From contig NZ_CP036264.1 in NCBI RefSeq assembly GCF_008035925.1, positions 4,834,402 to 4,898,401 on the forward strand: a stretch of 64,000 nucleotides of DNA, given 5' to 3'. The notes under the pieces are model-generated. The model worked only from the letters and a program-made list of their open reading frames with translations. It was not told the origin of the DNA and made no database searches. Positions 28,501 to 36,540 of the stretch are shown here, in pieces (positions within the stretch are counted from its first letter, which is position 1; each line of letters opens with the position of its first letter). The DNA comes from Stieleria maiorica (GTDB taxonomy: Bacteria; Planctomycetota; Planctomycetia; Pirellulales; Pirellulaceae). Both the position numbers and the translations under genes were made by a program.

Positions 28501-28642
28501 GCACTATTTTCGCTCCCGGGTCGGCTTGAAGGGCCAGCCAGCTGAATCCGGTTACCATCACGGACGCCGTGAGCGGCCAAATCACCAGAGAACGTTTCAC
28601 ATCCTTGCGCATCGAACGACCATCGGTCAAAGAGAAAAGCAT
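25562..28642 (-). CDS. Large membrane-anchored extracytoplasmic protein of unknown function
   Basis: ATG 28642 (MLFSLTDGRSMRKDVKRSLV) gives about 1026 residues; ATG 28612 (MRKDVKRSLVIWPLTASVMV) is a good alternative, and an ATG at 28810 is unlikely. A single hydrophobic segment near the N-terminus acts as signal or anchor. Residues 100-350 are low-complexity and Pro/Asp/Ser-rich. The middle is helical, and residues about 600-1026 look folded, with Arg- and Leu-rich beta/alpha sequence such as GRSRLRGINTTYDSWPMLGT and FSVQMHQSALNNTLEQLVPQ. No catalytic motif is recognised. The gene is divergent from groES across about 336 bp and may be co-transcribed with the cold-shock gene. Confidence 0.7.
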   Translation of the reverse strand: MLFSLTDGRSMRKDVKRSLVIWPLTASVMVTGFSWLALQADPGAKIVLSGAVALWKTAGLAERTPARSGLPIVSPTSVTHAGVSSRELAARSSSVSQSSVAATADRSTVRVPADAWAELSHIESWTDASFELQQPAIAGVPAPSLDAHSDLFGFDARYAGVDEAVSVGDLPVLELTPPTDSGVSVQLDGTDVSSRNEMVIRIDPDVFFADDRPLTQAEPPARLDAPSPRLAERPTSDVALPSVFEAPAAMVADLSPDLGSTEPTPGRANRDVLDAEPKLMEPAQSSAASEPSPKEGQTPEVAEITRKADSDATDEPGSSRPLTQPRSATWPVPNRLIEQLDILESIAVRTDLPADDFAGDFTVTGTPDTGTEEILAWSRTVRDLLDRLHQANRLGDRNVQPLLDELHQAQSFASVRAESLRSRSRRVAWLQAAYSIERRLAIWEPVFKINSGDFPAVHHVGDDVLSVAAAIDQLERHLVVTGDVKGWVTFLLIDRLRDAFESGDDNARREIAQQFLARLTWPNLAPIHQRFLADPAVSELAAAVKPWASGAIDYSALLHQIERAESNAIDLVTAEIAQSMQALGHADHPQAQQLADHLDTHYRNANVRFSLSEELLRGLMPELPTRNVPLRTTMLGSRVTGVSRVSTDLRLRLIPSPSTWELSLETIGDVSTRSVGRSGPAAVKTTSVNPYAAATPISIKPDDIHLGDPSVNVGGRSRLRGINTTYDSWPMLGTLVQNIAESQYFEKASLADRIGRNRIRTQIGDEIDRTVTEKVDEATARFSDTVLGPLTRLQLRPRVIDMSSTESRLIARYRMAGDFQLAAMTPRPRALRDNLFSVQMHQSALNNTLEQLVPQDEALPIDQVLTQCFEVLGAQDRPLPEDLPEDTLIQFAKHRPITVEIEDGKVWITMRIIRLQRDRLRLRNFIVRAAYTAQVDGLNASLVRDGHLSISGPGMSMRQRFPVRAIFNKVLSPTRPLPLTSPELLAQRLPPQSGITQFELRDGWIGVSIGKTTENQRVAGRPVGIR

Positions 28643-28978
28643 ACGGTTTCCGTCACCGCCTTGGCTGTCAATCGGCTCGATCGCTTCGGCCGGTCCAGCG
28701 CGGTTGTCCGTTGCGGCGAAAACTCGCCCGTCGCCGCGCCGACTGGTTGTCCGGCGATTTCCCCTAATCGGCAATTCTTGCCAGTTTGGTTTATGTTGCC
28801 ACCATGCCACCCACGATGCCGGGTGTACGAAAACGACCCGTCTCGCAAGACTATTGCCTGTAATCCCTGTCCGGTCGGCCTGGCGTGCCCCTGAACGTTA
28901 GACGTGACTCGGCCGAGACCCCTGATTCGGTTGCCGTCGGTAGCCGTGCGGAAAAGAGTGAATCCATTCGGAGTGGTG

Positions 28979-29308
28979 ATGGCGAAGAAAAAGGCAAATG
29001 CAGCGTTCGAATACGTGGAGCCGATTGGTGATCGAGTTCTGGTGCGCAAGGACGAACCCAAACGCGAAACGCGGGGCGGCATCGCGCTGCCCGATGCGGC
29101 CGAGATTCCAACGATCACTGGACGCATCGTCACCATCAGTGCAGTGGTGGAGAACGACGAAGAGCTGCCGCTGCGTCAATACGACAAGATCCTGTTCCAC
29201 CCCAAAAACGCGGTCCCCGTCGATTTGGAGCACGACAACCAGCTGTTCGTCGTGCCGGTGGACGATATCGTCGCGGTGTTTCGCCGTGAGAAGCCGGAAG
29301 AGGAATGA
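28979..29308 (+). CDS. GroES-family co-chaperonin, not next to a groEL
   Basis: ATG 28979 (MAKKKANAAFEYVEPIGDRV) has GGAG six bases upstream and gives 109 residues, slightly longer than the usual 95-97. The cpn10 fold marks are VEPIGDRVLVRKDEPKRET, the mobile loop end RGGIALPDAAE, and the C-terminal QLFVVPVDDIVAVFRRE. The mobile loop has I-A-L where GroES proteins generally have I-V-L or I-M-L, a weaker hydrophobic clamp for GroEL. No groEL gene is adjacent. Planctomycetes often carry several GroES/GroEL paralogues, so this may be a specialised copy. It precedes the sigma factor gene by 139 bp. Confidence 0.85.
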   Translation: MAKKKANAAFEYVEPIGDRVLVRKDEPKRETRGGIALPDAAEIPTITGRIVTISAVVENDEELPLRQYDKILFHPKNAVPVDLEHDNQLFVVPVDDIVAVFRREKPEEE

Positions 29309-29447
29309 GAACACATTTGCCATCGGATGAGTTACACTGGGTGGCAGGCGGAATTCCGCCGAAGATGTCGTGGGTTCGAGCTCACTCGCCGTAGGGGGAA
29401 CTCGCTCGCGACAGAGATCCGAGTCGTTGATGCCCGTAGCCGGAAAC

Positions 29448-30023
29448 ATGACTTCAGTCACCGATTTAGTCAGCCGCAGCCAAGAAGGGACCGAAGGCGA
29501 AACCGACCGATTGTTCTCGGTGATGTACGACGATCTGCGTCGCCTGGCGGGCCGTTTCTTACAGAACGAACCGCTCCGAAATCGGCTCAGCAGTTCGTCG
29601 CTCGTCCACCAAGCCTACATGCGGATGGTGGACCATTCACGGATCAATTGGCAAGGCAAGACCCACTTCTTTGCGATCGGCGCCACCGTGATGCGACGGA
29701 TTTTGGTCGACCATGCCCGCAAGGTCCAATCGTTGAAGCGGGGGGGCGGATGGGAGCGCCGTCAATTGCACGACGACGTCACCTTTGAACTCAACCGCGA
29801 CGACGATGTGGTGGCGCTTGACGATCTGTTGCAACAACTGGCCAAACTGAATCCGCGGCAAGCCAAGATCGTCGAGCTGCGTTTTTTTGGCGGCATGACG
29901 ATGCGTGAGATCGCCGCGGAAATGAAGTTGGGGCTGCGGACGATCGAGAAGGAGTGGGCGATGAGCCGGGCTTGGATGCGACGTGAATTGCGACGCGACA
30001 GCGAAGACGTCGAGACGACTTGA
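29448..30023 (+). CDS. ECF-type sigma factor
   Basis: ATG 29448 (MTSVTDLVSRSQEGTEGETD) gives 191 residues, the usual length; ATG 29430 and 29370 are in frame but less likely. Region 2 is visible in LFSVMYDDLRRLAGRFL and FFAIGATVMRRILVDHARK (the -10 recognition helix), and region 4 in LNPRQAKIVELRFFGGMTMR followed by EIAAEMKLGLRTIEKEW, a helix-turn-helix for the -35 element. No anti-sigma factor is adjacent. Instead the stop overlaps the kinase ATG by one base (TGATG), implying translational coupling, and the kinase is the likely controller. Confidence 0.9.
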   Translation: MTSVTDLVSRSQEGTEGETDRLFSVMYDDLRRLAGRFLQNEPLRNRLSSSSLVHQAYMRMVDHSRINWQGKTHFFAIGATVMRRILVDHARKVQSLKRGGGWERRQLHDDVTFELNRDDDVVALDDLLQQLAKLNPRQAKIVELRFFGGMTMREIAAEMKLGLRTIEKEWAMSRAWMRRELRRDSEDVETT

Positions 30024-32644
30024 TGGACGCGGAGCGTTACGCGCGGGTCCGCGAGTTGTTCCTGGCCATCGACGACCTGCCCAGTGACCAACAACGCCAA
30101 TTCCTGGCCTCGCAGTGCGGCGACGACCAGACGCTGATCGACGAAGTGATGTCGTTGCTTGAGGAGCACGACCGCGAATCAGCGCAGCTGGAAGGCAATT
30201 CGGCCAAGAAGCCGGCGATCCCGTCGGCCATCCCGGAGGCAGCCGCCACTGCGTCAGCCGAGTCCGCTGCGTCAGCCGATTCCACTGCGTCAGCCCCAGA
30301 ATCCGACGGCAACGCCTCGACGTCTCACGCCCCCTTCATGCCGGGGGCCCAACGCGACGTGCCCATCGATGCTTCGGGTGAACAGTCGGGCGCCGGCCTT
30401 GCGGCTCGAGAGCGTCATCAAAGACGCGGAGACTTTCGAAGCGGCGTGCGAAAGTCACGCCCGGGCACCAAAGCCGGGACCAGTAAACCGGCCCCGTTGA
30501 AATCGTCTCAGATCACGCAACAAAGTTCGCAGCGGACGCACGCGTCTCCCCGCTATCGCGACGAGGAACCGGCGACCCGGCGGCGACCGTCGGCAGGGAT
30601 CTGGCAAACACGGGCGACCAAACATCGTCGCTTCAACGCCGGATGGCTGTGGTTGGCCGCGATCCTGCCGACCGCGCTGGCCGGCTGGTGGACCGTCACT
30701 CAGGTTCAGACCCACGTCCGTCAATCCGCGGCCACGGAACTGGCCACCGTGGCCGATGCCGTGCGAACTAGCGTCAATCAATTCCTGGTCGATCAAGCAC
30801 GTTTGGCCCAGTCGTGGGCCCGCCAAGACCAACTTCGGGCCGCGGTCGTCTCACTGGTCCAAACCAGCCGCCAAGAGGATTCAGCCGGCGCCCTACGTGA
30901 TTCTCCCGCCGCGATCACGATCCGCCAACAACTGATTGCACAGTCGCAACAACCGGACATCAAGTACGTCGTCTGGGATCGCACCGGCCGGGTCATCGCC
31001 AGCTGGTTGCCCGACGGAGCCGACGTCGGGGGCAATGTCGCGCCCGACGGGGCGGCCGATTTGGCCCGCGCGATGCGCGGCGAAACGGTCCTGTTCGGCC
31101 CCAAGATTTTGACTGCCGATGACAATGGCTTCCGGCCGGAAATGCAATCGCCGGTGATGGCGGAGATCCTGCCGATTCACGATGACGGCGGTCGCGTCGT
31201 CGCGACGATGTTGATTCGAGGGTTCGGCATGTACGAAGCGTTGGACCAGATCTTTCGCGAAGCGTCAGGCACAGCCGGACTGGACGTTTATGCGGTCAAC
31301 TCCGCCGGCGTGATGGTCACCAACAGCCCCCGTGCCCAGACGTGGTTGGTCGATGATGGAGATGGTGATGGCAGGGAGGACGACGGCCGGGTGTCGTGCC
31401 GGTTGAGAGTTTCCGACCCGGATACCTCCGCCGCCAGCGCCACGAAACTGAACCTGCACCTCAGGCGGTCACAGCCATTGACCTATGCCGTGGCCGGGGT
31501 AGCGTCGGGACAATCCGGATCACAACTGGATCCCTATCGCAACTATGCCGGTATCGAAGTGGTGGGCACGTGGCGATGGCTGAATCAATGGAACTTGGGC
31601 ATCGTCGCCGAACGGACCGCCCGGTCGGCATTTGCGACCGCCCGGACGGTGCAGTGGGGATTCATCGTGTTGGCATGCATGCTGACGCTTACCGTGTTGA
31701 TCGCCGCCAGCCGAATCGCCAAACGGACCGCCATCGCCCAAGCTGCCGTGCACCCGCTCAGCCGGTACGAACTGGTCGCCGAATTGGGCAGCGGGGGAAT
31801 GGGCGTCGTCTATCGCGCCAAACACGGACAACTCGGTCGCGACACCGCCTTGAAGGTATTGCGCGGGGACCGGGACAATCTGGAAGACCGCTTGCGATTC
31901 GATCGCGAAGCCAAATTGGCCGCGTCGCTGAGCAACCCGCACACCGTCACGATCTATGACTATGGGCGTGGCGACGAAGGTGAAGCGTATTGTGTGATGG
32001 AGTTTCTCAAAGGCATCACGCTGTACGACGTCGTCGCACGCAGCGGGTTTCTGCCGTATGGACGGGCGCTGTTCATCCTGCGTCAGGTCTGTGATTCCCT
32101 GGGCGAGGCCCACAAACTGGGGCTGGTTCACCGCGACATCAAACCGCAAAACATCATGTTGTCCCTGGACGCCTCGGTCGGGGACTGGGCGGTCGTGTTC
32201 GATTTCGGGTTGGCCAAACCGCTGCAACCGGACGCGGATTCGTATCAGACCGCCGAAACGATTTGGGCCGGCACGCCGATGTACATGGCCCCCGAACGCT
32301 ATCGTGAACCGAACAACATCGACCCGCGCTCGGACATCTATTCGGTCGGATGCATCGCGTACTTTCTGTTGTCCGGGCGGCCGCCTTTCATCGAGTGTGA
32401 CCCCGAGTCGTTGTTCGCCCTGGTGTTGACCGAACAGCCGATCAGCATCAGTGTGCATCGTGATCAGGACGTCCCCGAGGAAATCGTCGCGGTCGTCAAA
32501 CGATGCATGGCGAAAAGCGTGGACGATCGGTTCGCGACGGTCGACGAATTGGCGGCCGAGCTGGACCGATTGATTGCCGACTACCCTTGGTCGGTCGAAG
32601 AAGCAAGGTCGTGGTGGCGGATCCACGGATCGGAAGTCGGTTGA
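30023..32644 (+). CDS. Transmembrane Ser/Thr protein kinase with extracytoplasmic sensor domain
   Basis: This 873-residue protein starts at the coupled ATG 30023. In order: an N-terminal cytoplasmic segment with RVRELFLAIDDLPSDQQRQF (a short domain common on planctomycete kinases linked to sigma factors), a Pro/Ala/Ser linker, TM1 (about 208-226), a sensor region of about 320 residues resembling Cache/CHASE domains (YVVWDRTGRVIASWLPDGAD), TM2 (about 544-563) and a C-terminal Hanks kinase (about 580-850). Kinase motifs are all intact: GSGGMG loop, ALKVL lysine, HRDIKPQN and FDFGLA. The catalytic domain after the second helix is the reverse of PknB-type order. Downstream lies a palindromic repeat. 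Confidence 0.92.
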   Translation: MDAERYARVRELFLAIDDLPSDQQRQFLASQCGDDQTLIDEVMSLLEEHDRESAQLEGNSAKKPAIPSAIPEAAATASAESAASADSTASAPESDGNASTSHAPFMPGAQRDVPIDASGEQSGAGLAARERHQRRGDFRSGVRKSRPGTKAGTSKPAPLKSSQITQQSSQRTHASPRYRDEEPATRRRPSAGIWQTRATKHRRFNAGWLWLAAILPTALAGWWTVTQVQTHVRQSAATELATVADAVRTSVNQFLVDQARLAQSWARQDQLRAAVVSLVQTSRQEDSAGALRDSPAAITIRQQLIAQSQQPDIKYVVWDRTGRVIASWLPDGADVGGNVAPDGAADLARAMRGETVLFGPKILTADDNGFRPEMQSPVMAEILPIHDDGGRVVATMLIRGFGMYEALDQIFREASGTAGLDVYAVNSAGVMVTNSPRAQTWLVDDGDGDGREDDGRVSCRLRVSDPDTSAASATKLNLHLRRSQPLTYAVAGVASGQSGSQLDPYRNYAGIEVVGTWRWLNQWNLGIVAERTARSAFATARTVQWGFIVLACMLTLTVLIAASRIAKRTAIAQAAVHPLSRYELVAELGSGGMGVVYRAKHGQLGRDTALKVLRGDRDNLEDRLRFDREAKLAASLSNPHTVTIYDYGRGDEGEAYCVMEFLKGITLYDVVARSGFLPYGRALFILRQVCDSLGEAHKLGLVHRDIKPQNIMLSLDASVGDWAVVFDFGLAKPLQPDADSYQTAETIWAGTPMYMAPERYREPNNIDPRSDIYSVGCIAYFLLSGRPPFIECDPESLFALVLTEQPISISVHRDQDVPEEIVAVVKRCMAKSVDDRFATVDELAAELDRLIADYPWSVEEARSWWRIHGSEVG

Positions 32645-32650
32645 AATCGT

Positions 32651-32750
32651 CTCAGATGGAGAGGTAGGAAGATTTTGGAGGTAGGAAAATTGGTGAGGTT
32701 CAATGGAGGGTGCAATTCACCATTTTCTTACTCACAAAATCTTCTTACCC
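32651..32750. repeat. ~100-bp palindromic repeat, copy A
   Basis: TCAGATGGAGAGGTAGGAAG begins the element and the right arm reads TTCACCATTTTCTTACTCAC then AAAATCTTCTTACCC. The left arm GGTAGGAAGATTTTGGAGG then TAGGAAAATTGGTGA pairs with it over some 33 positions with few mismatches. It sits between the stops of the kinase (32644) and the XylR-like gene (32760). Copies at 41045-41146 and 42337-42437 agree closely in arms and centre. Confidence 0.8.
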
Positions 32751-32759
32751 AACGTTACT

Positions 32760-33905
32760 TCACCGAAACGACGCCCGATACTTGCCCGGTGTGATGCCTT
32801 TTTGTTTGCGAAACATCACGCTCAGGTATTCCGCGTGTTCGATCCCACAGCGACGGGCGATCAGATCCAACGGGAACGAGGTCTCGCGTAGCAAGCGTTC
32901 GGCACGCTGGATTCGCGTGGCCACGATCATCTCGTGGGGCGTCTTGCCCAACATCGCTTTGAATCGCAGCTCCAGCGCCCGGCGGGTCATCGTCGTCGTG
33001 GCCACCACGTCGCCGACACGAATCCCCGAACAGGCGTTGGCCAGAATGTAGCGGGCGGCATTTTCGATTTCGGGATCGTCCACCGCCACCGTGTCGGTCG
33101 AACGCCGCGTCGAGATCCCGATCGGCGGCAACAACGTCGCCGTGGCCGGTACATCCTGGCCGTCCATCATCTTTTCCAACAACTCCGCCGCCACATACCC
33201 GGCCTGTTCGGCATCGGGAATCACGCTGGTCAGCGGCGGCGACGCCAACCGACACAGCAGCGGATCATCGTCCACGCCCAGCACCGCGATCGAGTCGGGG
33301 ACGCTGCGTCCCGCTTCGTGACACAAATCCAACACGCGCCGGGCTAGCGAATCATAAGCCGCCATCAATCCGCACGGGCTGGGCAACTGCTTGATCCACT
33401 GCAACAGCCGCCCACGTTGACGCGCCCACGGCGAACGGGCGGAGTCCTTCGGCAGATCAAACACCGACACTTCCAGCTGATGCTTTTCAGCCGCACGGAC
33501 AAACGCGTCACGACGCCAACACGCCCAATTGAACTCCGTCTCCCCACAGAAAGCCAGCGACCGCAATCCCCTCTCGGCGAAATGTTCGACTGCCAAATCC
33601 GCGATCTGTTGATCGTCCGTCTCCAGCCAAGGGATGTCCGGCAATTGCCGCGCAGCGCTCAGATCGATCGTCGGAAGCCCCGTCGCCTGCACCGCCCGAG
33701 CGATCGTGTCGGTCTCGATCCGTGCCAGAATGCCGTCGCCCGGGTAGCGACGCAACCAGCTGGGTGGATCCGCCCCGCGATGCTGTTCGGGAAGGTCCAC
33801 TTTCCAGCGGCCGAATTCTTCCTGATAACGCAATACACCCCGCAACAGCCCCCGGGCGTACTCGTTACTCGATTCGATCAGCAGGGCGACGCTTCGTTGT
33901 TGCAT
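32760..33905 (-). CDS. XylR-type transcription regulator: LacI-like sensor domain with AraC DNA-binding domain
   Basis: The 381-residue protein starts at ATG 33905 (MQQRSVALLIESSNEYARGL). Residues 1-270 resemble periplasmic sugar-binding/LacI effector domains (VALLIESSNEYARGLLRGVL, IAVLGVDDDPLLCRLASPPL). Residues 280-381 are an AraC/XylS double helix-turn-helix (TTTMTRRALELRFKAMLGKT, RRCGIEHAEYLSVMFRKQKG). This is the domain order of E. coli XylR and the many planctomycete homologues. It likely senses a sugar and controls the divergent oxidoreductase gene; the ligand is unknown. Confidence 0.9.
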   Translation of the reverse strand: MQQRSVALLIESSNEYARGLLRGVLRYQEEFGRWKVDLPEQHRGADPPSWLRRYPGDGILARIETDTIARAVQATGLPTIDLSAARQLPDIPWLETDDQQIADLAVEHFAERGLRSLAFCGETEFNWACWRRDAFVRAAEKHQLEVSVFDLPKDSARSPWARQRGRLLQWIKQLPSPCGLMAAYDSLARRVLDLCHEAGRSVPDSIAVLGVDDDPLLCRLASPPLTSVIPDAEQAGYVAAELLEKMMDGQDVPATATLLPPIGISTRRSTDTVAVDDPEIENAARYILANACSGIRVGDVVATTTMTRRALELRFKAMLGKTPHEMIVATRIQRAERLLRETSFPLDLIARRCGIEHAEYLSVMFRKQKGITPGKYRASFR

Positions 33906-33918
33906 GTGAAATAGCGTA

Positions 33919-33938
33919 GCAATGATGCGCGATATTGC
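33919..33938. promoter_or_regulatory. Candidate operator, GCAAT-N10-ATTGC
   Basis: A perfect 5-bp inverted repeat lies 14 bp upstream of the XylR-like start and 114 bp before the divergent oxidoreductase gene. The spacing suits a dimeric regulator, and the neighbouring XylR-like protein is the obvious candidate. The arms are short, so chance is possible. Confidence 0.35.
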
Positions 33939-34051
33939 ATTGATGGAGTTGCGATTTTTGCTAAGTTTGTCGCTCGTCGGGCGAAACCACGCCGCCGCGT
34001 TGCCGGTCGCCCGGCCCGTTCCCTTCCCTCCCCTTTGCCCCTAGGTTTCCC

Positions 34052-35173
34052 ATGTCCAAACCTGTTCGCGTCGCGATGATTGGGCTCGGTTTTGGCGCCG
34101 AGTTCATTCCGATCTATCAAGCTCATGCCGGCGCCGAAGTGGTCGCCATCTGCCGACGAAACGAGGCGGAGTTGAACAAGGCGGCCGACCAGTTTGGGAT
34201 TGAGAAACGTTACACCGACTACGACGCGGTGTTGGCCGATCCGGACATCGACTACGTTCACATCAACAGCCCCATCCCCGACCACGCCTGGATGTCGCTC
34301 AAGGCGCTCGACGCCGGAAAGCACGTGATGTGCACCGTGCCGATGGCCACAACGATCGATGAATGTCGCCAGATCGTCGAAAAGGTGAAGGAGACAGGGT
34401 TGAAATACATGATGGCCGAGACTGTGGTCTATAGCCGCGAGTTCTTGTTCATCAAACAGATGTACGAGAAAGGTGAGCTGGGAAAAATCCAACACCTCGC
34501 CGCCTCGCACCCGCAAGACATGGATGGCTGGCCGAGCTATTGGGAAGAAATGATTCCGATGCATTACGCCACCCACGTCGTCAGCCCCTGTCTGGGACTG
34601 ACCGACGCGTTGGCCGAATACGTCAGCTGTTTCGGATCGGGCGTGGTGCGTGATTCGATCGCCGAAAAGTCGGGCAACCGATTCGCCGTCGAAACCTGCC
34701 ACGTCAAACTCAAGGACAGTGATCTAACGGCGCACATCTGGCGGTTCTTGTACGACGTCGCCCGCCAGTACCGCGAAAGCTTTGACGTCTATGGAACCAA
34801 GAAGAGTTTCGAGTGGACGTTGATTGAAAACGAACCACACGTTATTCACACGGCGAAGAAGCCGGAGCCGGAGATCGCCGAAAAGATCGAAGTCCCCGAC
34901 TTTGCCCACCTGCTGCCGCCGGAGATTCAAAAGTTCACGCTGCCGTCGGAAATCCACGACGCCGATCACCTGTCGTTCGTCCAAGGCGGCGGGCACGGCG
35001 GATCGCACCCGCACTTGGTTCACGAAATGGTCAGCGCGGTCACCGAGGATCGCGACCCGTGGCCCAATGCCGTGACCAGCGCCAACTGGACCTGCGTCGG
35101 TTTGTGTGCCCATGAGTCGGCGCTCAAGGGTGGCGAGATCGTCAAATTGCCCGAATTCACCTTGCAGAAATAG
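34052..35173 (+). CDS. Gfo/Idh/MocA-family oxidoreductase with altered EKP motif
   Basis: The 373-residue protein starts at ATG 34052 (MSKPVRVAMIGLGFGAEFIP). It has an N-terminal NAD(P) Rossmann loop (GLGFGAEF), VADPDIDYVHINSPIPDHA-type region, and a C-terminal alpha/beta domain with YATHVVSPCLGL. The family uses Lys of an EKP motif on the strand after the loop as catalytic base or hydride-relay residue. Here the equivalent is AGKHVMCTVPMATTIDE, with VP where KP is expected, so the lysine is missing. Family members with such changes occur; substrate and activity are open. It is divergent from the XylR-like regulator and starts the gene pair with queG. Confidence 0.85.
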   Translation: MSKPVRVAMIGLGFGAEFIPIYQAHAGAEVVAICRRNEAELNKAADQFGIEKRYTDYDAVLADPDIDYVHINSPIPDHAWMSLKALDAGKHVMCTVPMATTIDECRQIVEKVKETGLKYMMAETVVYSREFLFIKQMYEKGELGKIQHLAASHPQDMDGWPSYWEEMIPMHYATHVVSPCLGLTDALAEYVSCFGSGVVRDSIAEKSGNRFAVETCHVKLKDSDLTAHIWRFLYDVARQYRESFDVYGTKKSFEWTLIENEPHVIHTAKKPEPEIAEKIEVPDFAHLLPPEIQKFTLPSEIHDADHLSFVQGGGHGGSHPHLVHEMVSAVTEDRDPWPNAVTSANWTCVGLCAHESALKGGEIVKLPEFTLQK

Positions 35174-35183
35174 TCCCGCGCCT

Positions 35184-36230
35184 GTGGATGAATCGAATCC
35201 TGATTCCGGTGCCTGGCTGCCGTTGTTTCGACAGCGGGCCGCCGAATTGGGGTTCATCAACGCCGGGATCGCCCCGGCAGTCGATTCGGCCGGTTTTACG
35301 GATCTGGTCCGCTGGATCGAAAGCGGCTACGCGGCAGGGATGAATTACTTTGCCGACCGCTTGGACGCCTACCGCCACGCCGACGGCGTGATGGCAGGCA
35401 CCAAAAGCATCATCGTGTTGGCTTATCCCTATCCGGCCGATTCCGACCCGTCGACGCACGATGGACGTGGTCGAGTCGCTCGCTACGCTTGGCCCGGTAT
35501 CGATTATCACGACACGATTCACCACAAATTAAAGCAACTCAAGCGCCTGGTCGCGGATGCCGCGCCGGAGGTTTCGACACGCGGCTGTGTCGACACCGCG
35601 CCCTTGTTGGAACGGGAACTGGCACAATTGGCCGGGCTCGGCTGGCGAGGCAAAAACACATTGCTGCTCAATCGACATCACGGCAGCTATTTCTTCTTGG
35701 CGTGTTTCTTGGTCGATGTGGAACTGCCGTATGATGCGCCCCACGCGACCGATCATTGCGGCACCTGCACCGCATGCCTGGACGCCTGTCCGACCGACGC
35801 CTTTCCCGCCCCCGGCGTTCTGGATGCCAGTCGCTGCATCAGTTATTTGACGATCGAACACCGCGAATCGATCCCGCCGGAATTGCGCGAAGGCATCGGA
35901 TCGTGGGTCTTCGGTTGCGACGTCTGCCAGGAGGTTTGCCCGTGGAACCGCAAGCCGTCGCGACGCAGCCAAACGGCACAGGAAGATCGGCCCCTGACGG
36001 ATCTGGATCTACTGTCATTCTTTGCAATGGACGAAGAAACTTTCCGCGCGACGTACCGTAAATCGCCGCTCTGGCGAACGCGGCTCCGAGGCATACGCCG
36101 CAACGCCGCGATCGTGCTGGGCAATCAAGGCGCCCCCTCCGCGCTGCCGGCGTTGCAGCGCGGAGCCGCCGACGAAGACGAAATGGTCGCCGAAGCCTGC
36201 CGCTGGGCGATCAAAAAGATCACGCGGTAG
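35184..36230 (+). CDS. queG: Epoxyqueuosine reductase
   Basis: GTG 35184 (VDESNPDSGAWLPLFRQRAA) is used because the preceding gene ends at 35173 and earlier starts overlap it; the product has 348 residues. QueG reduces epoxyqueuosine in tRNA to queuosine with a cobalamin cofactor and two [4Fe-4S] clusters. The visible cluster-binding motifs are CGTCTACLDACPTDAFP and CDVCQEVCPWN. Upstream VARYAWPGIDYHDTIHHKLK and RGCVDTAPLLERELAQLAG are the conserved substrate/cobalamin regions. The C-terminal part has HEAT-like repeats (RNAAIVLGNQGAPSALPALQ). No other queuosine gene is adjacent. Confidence 0.93.
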   Translation: MDESNPDSGAWLPLFRQRAAELGFINAGIAPAVDSAGFTDLVRWIESGYAAGMNYFADRLDAYRHADGVMAGTKSIIVLAYPYPADSDPSTHDGRGRVARYAWPGIDYHDTIHHKLKQLKRLVADAAPEVSTRGCVDTAPLLERELAQLAGLGWRGKNTLLLNRHHGSYFFLACFLVDVELPYDAPHATDHCGTCTACLDACPTDAFPAPGVLDASRCISYLTIEHRESIPPELREGIGSWVFGCDVCQEVCPWNRKPSRRSQTAQEDRPLTDLDLLSFFAMDEETFRATYRKSPLWRTRLRGIRRNAAIVLGNQGAPSALPALQRGAADEDEMVAEACRWAIKKITR

Positions 36231-36456
36231 CAACGCAATCCACGCCCGGCGCTTTTCTGTTCCATCTTTCCGCTTTGATAAACAAATCGAAAGCGTCGCT
36301 GACTCTGCATTCGTAGTGCGCCAGCTGTTCTTTCGTTTTACCGTAGCGGACCCCGTCACGTGTTTCGGCGTCCTCGGCGACTGCTCAAACGTCTGGGGAA
36401 AGCCCGTTACGGACCGGACCATCATTGCGGCGTCAGAACGGCCGTCATCAGGGTTG

Positions 36457-36485
36457 TTGACGCGCGCAATCACCCACTGTACTAT
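36457..36485 (+). promoter_or_regulatory. Sigma70-type promoter for the secreted two-gene operon
   Basis: TTGACG at 36457-36462 is followed, after exactly 17 bp, by TACTAT at 36480-36485. Initiation would be near 36492, leaving about 49 nt of leader before ATG 36541, with GGAG at 36526-36529. The fit to the housekeeping consensus is the best seen in this window. The rest of the 310-bp gap after queG (36231-36456) shows no gene. Confidence 0.55.
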
Positions 36486-36540
36486 CTCAGTAACACACGC
36501 GACGTTTGCACTATCCCGCCATCACGGAGAACGCGATCGG

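Noticed and set aside
29370-29447. tRNA-like T-arm (GGGTTCGAGCTC) upstream of the sigma factor
   Set aside because: No acceptor, D or anticodon stems can be folded around it; the neighbouring GGCGGAATTCCGCC is just a short palindrome.
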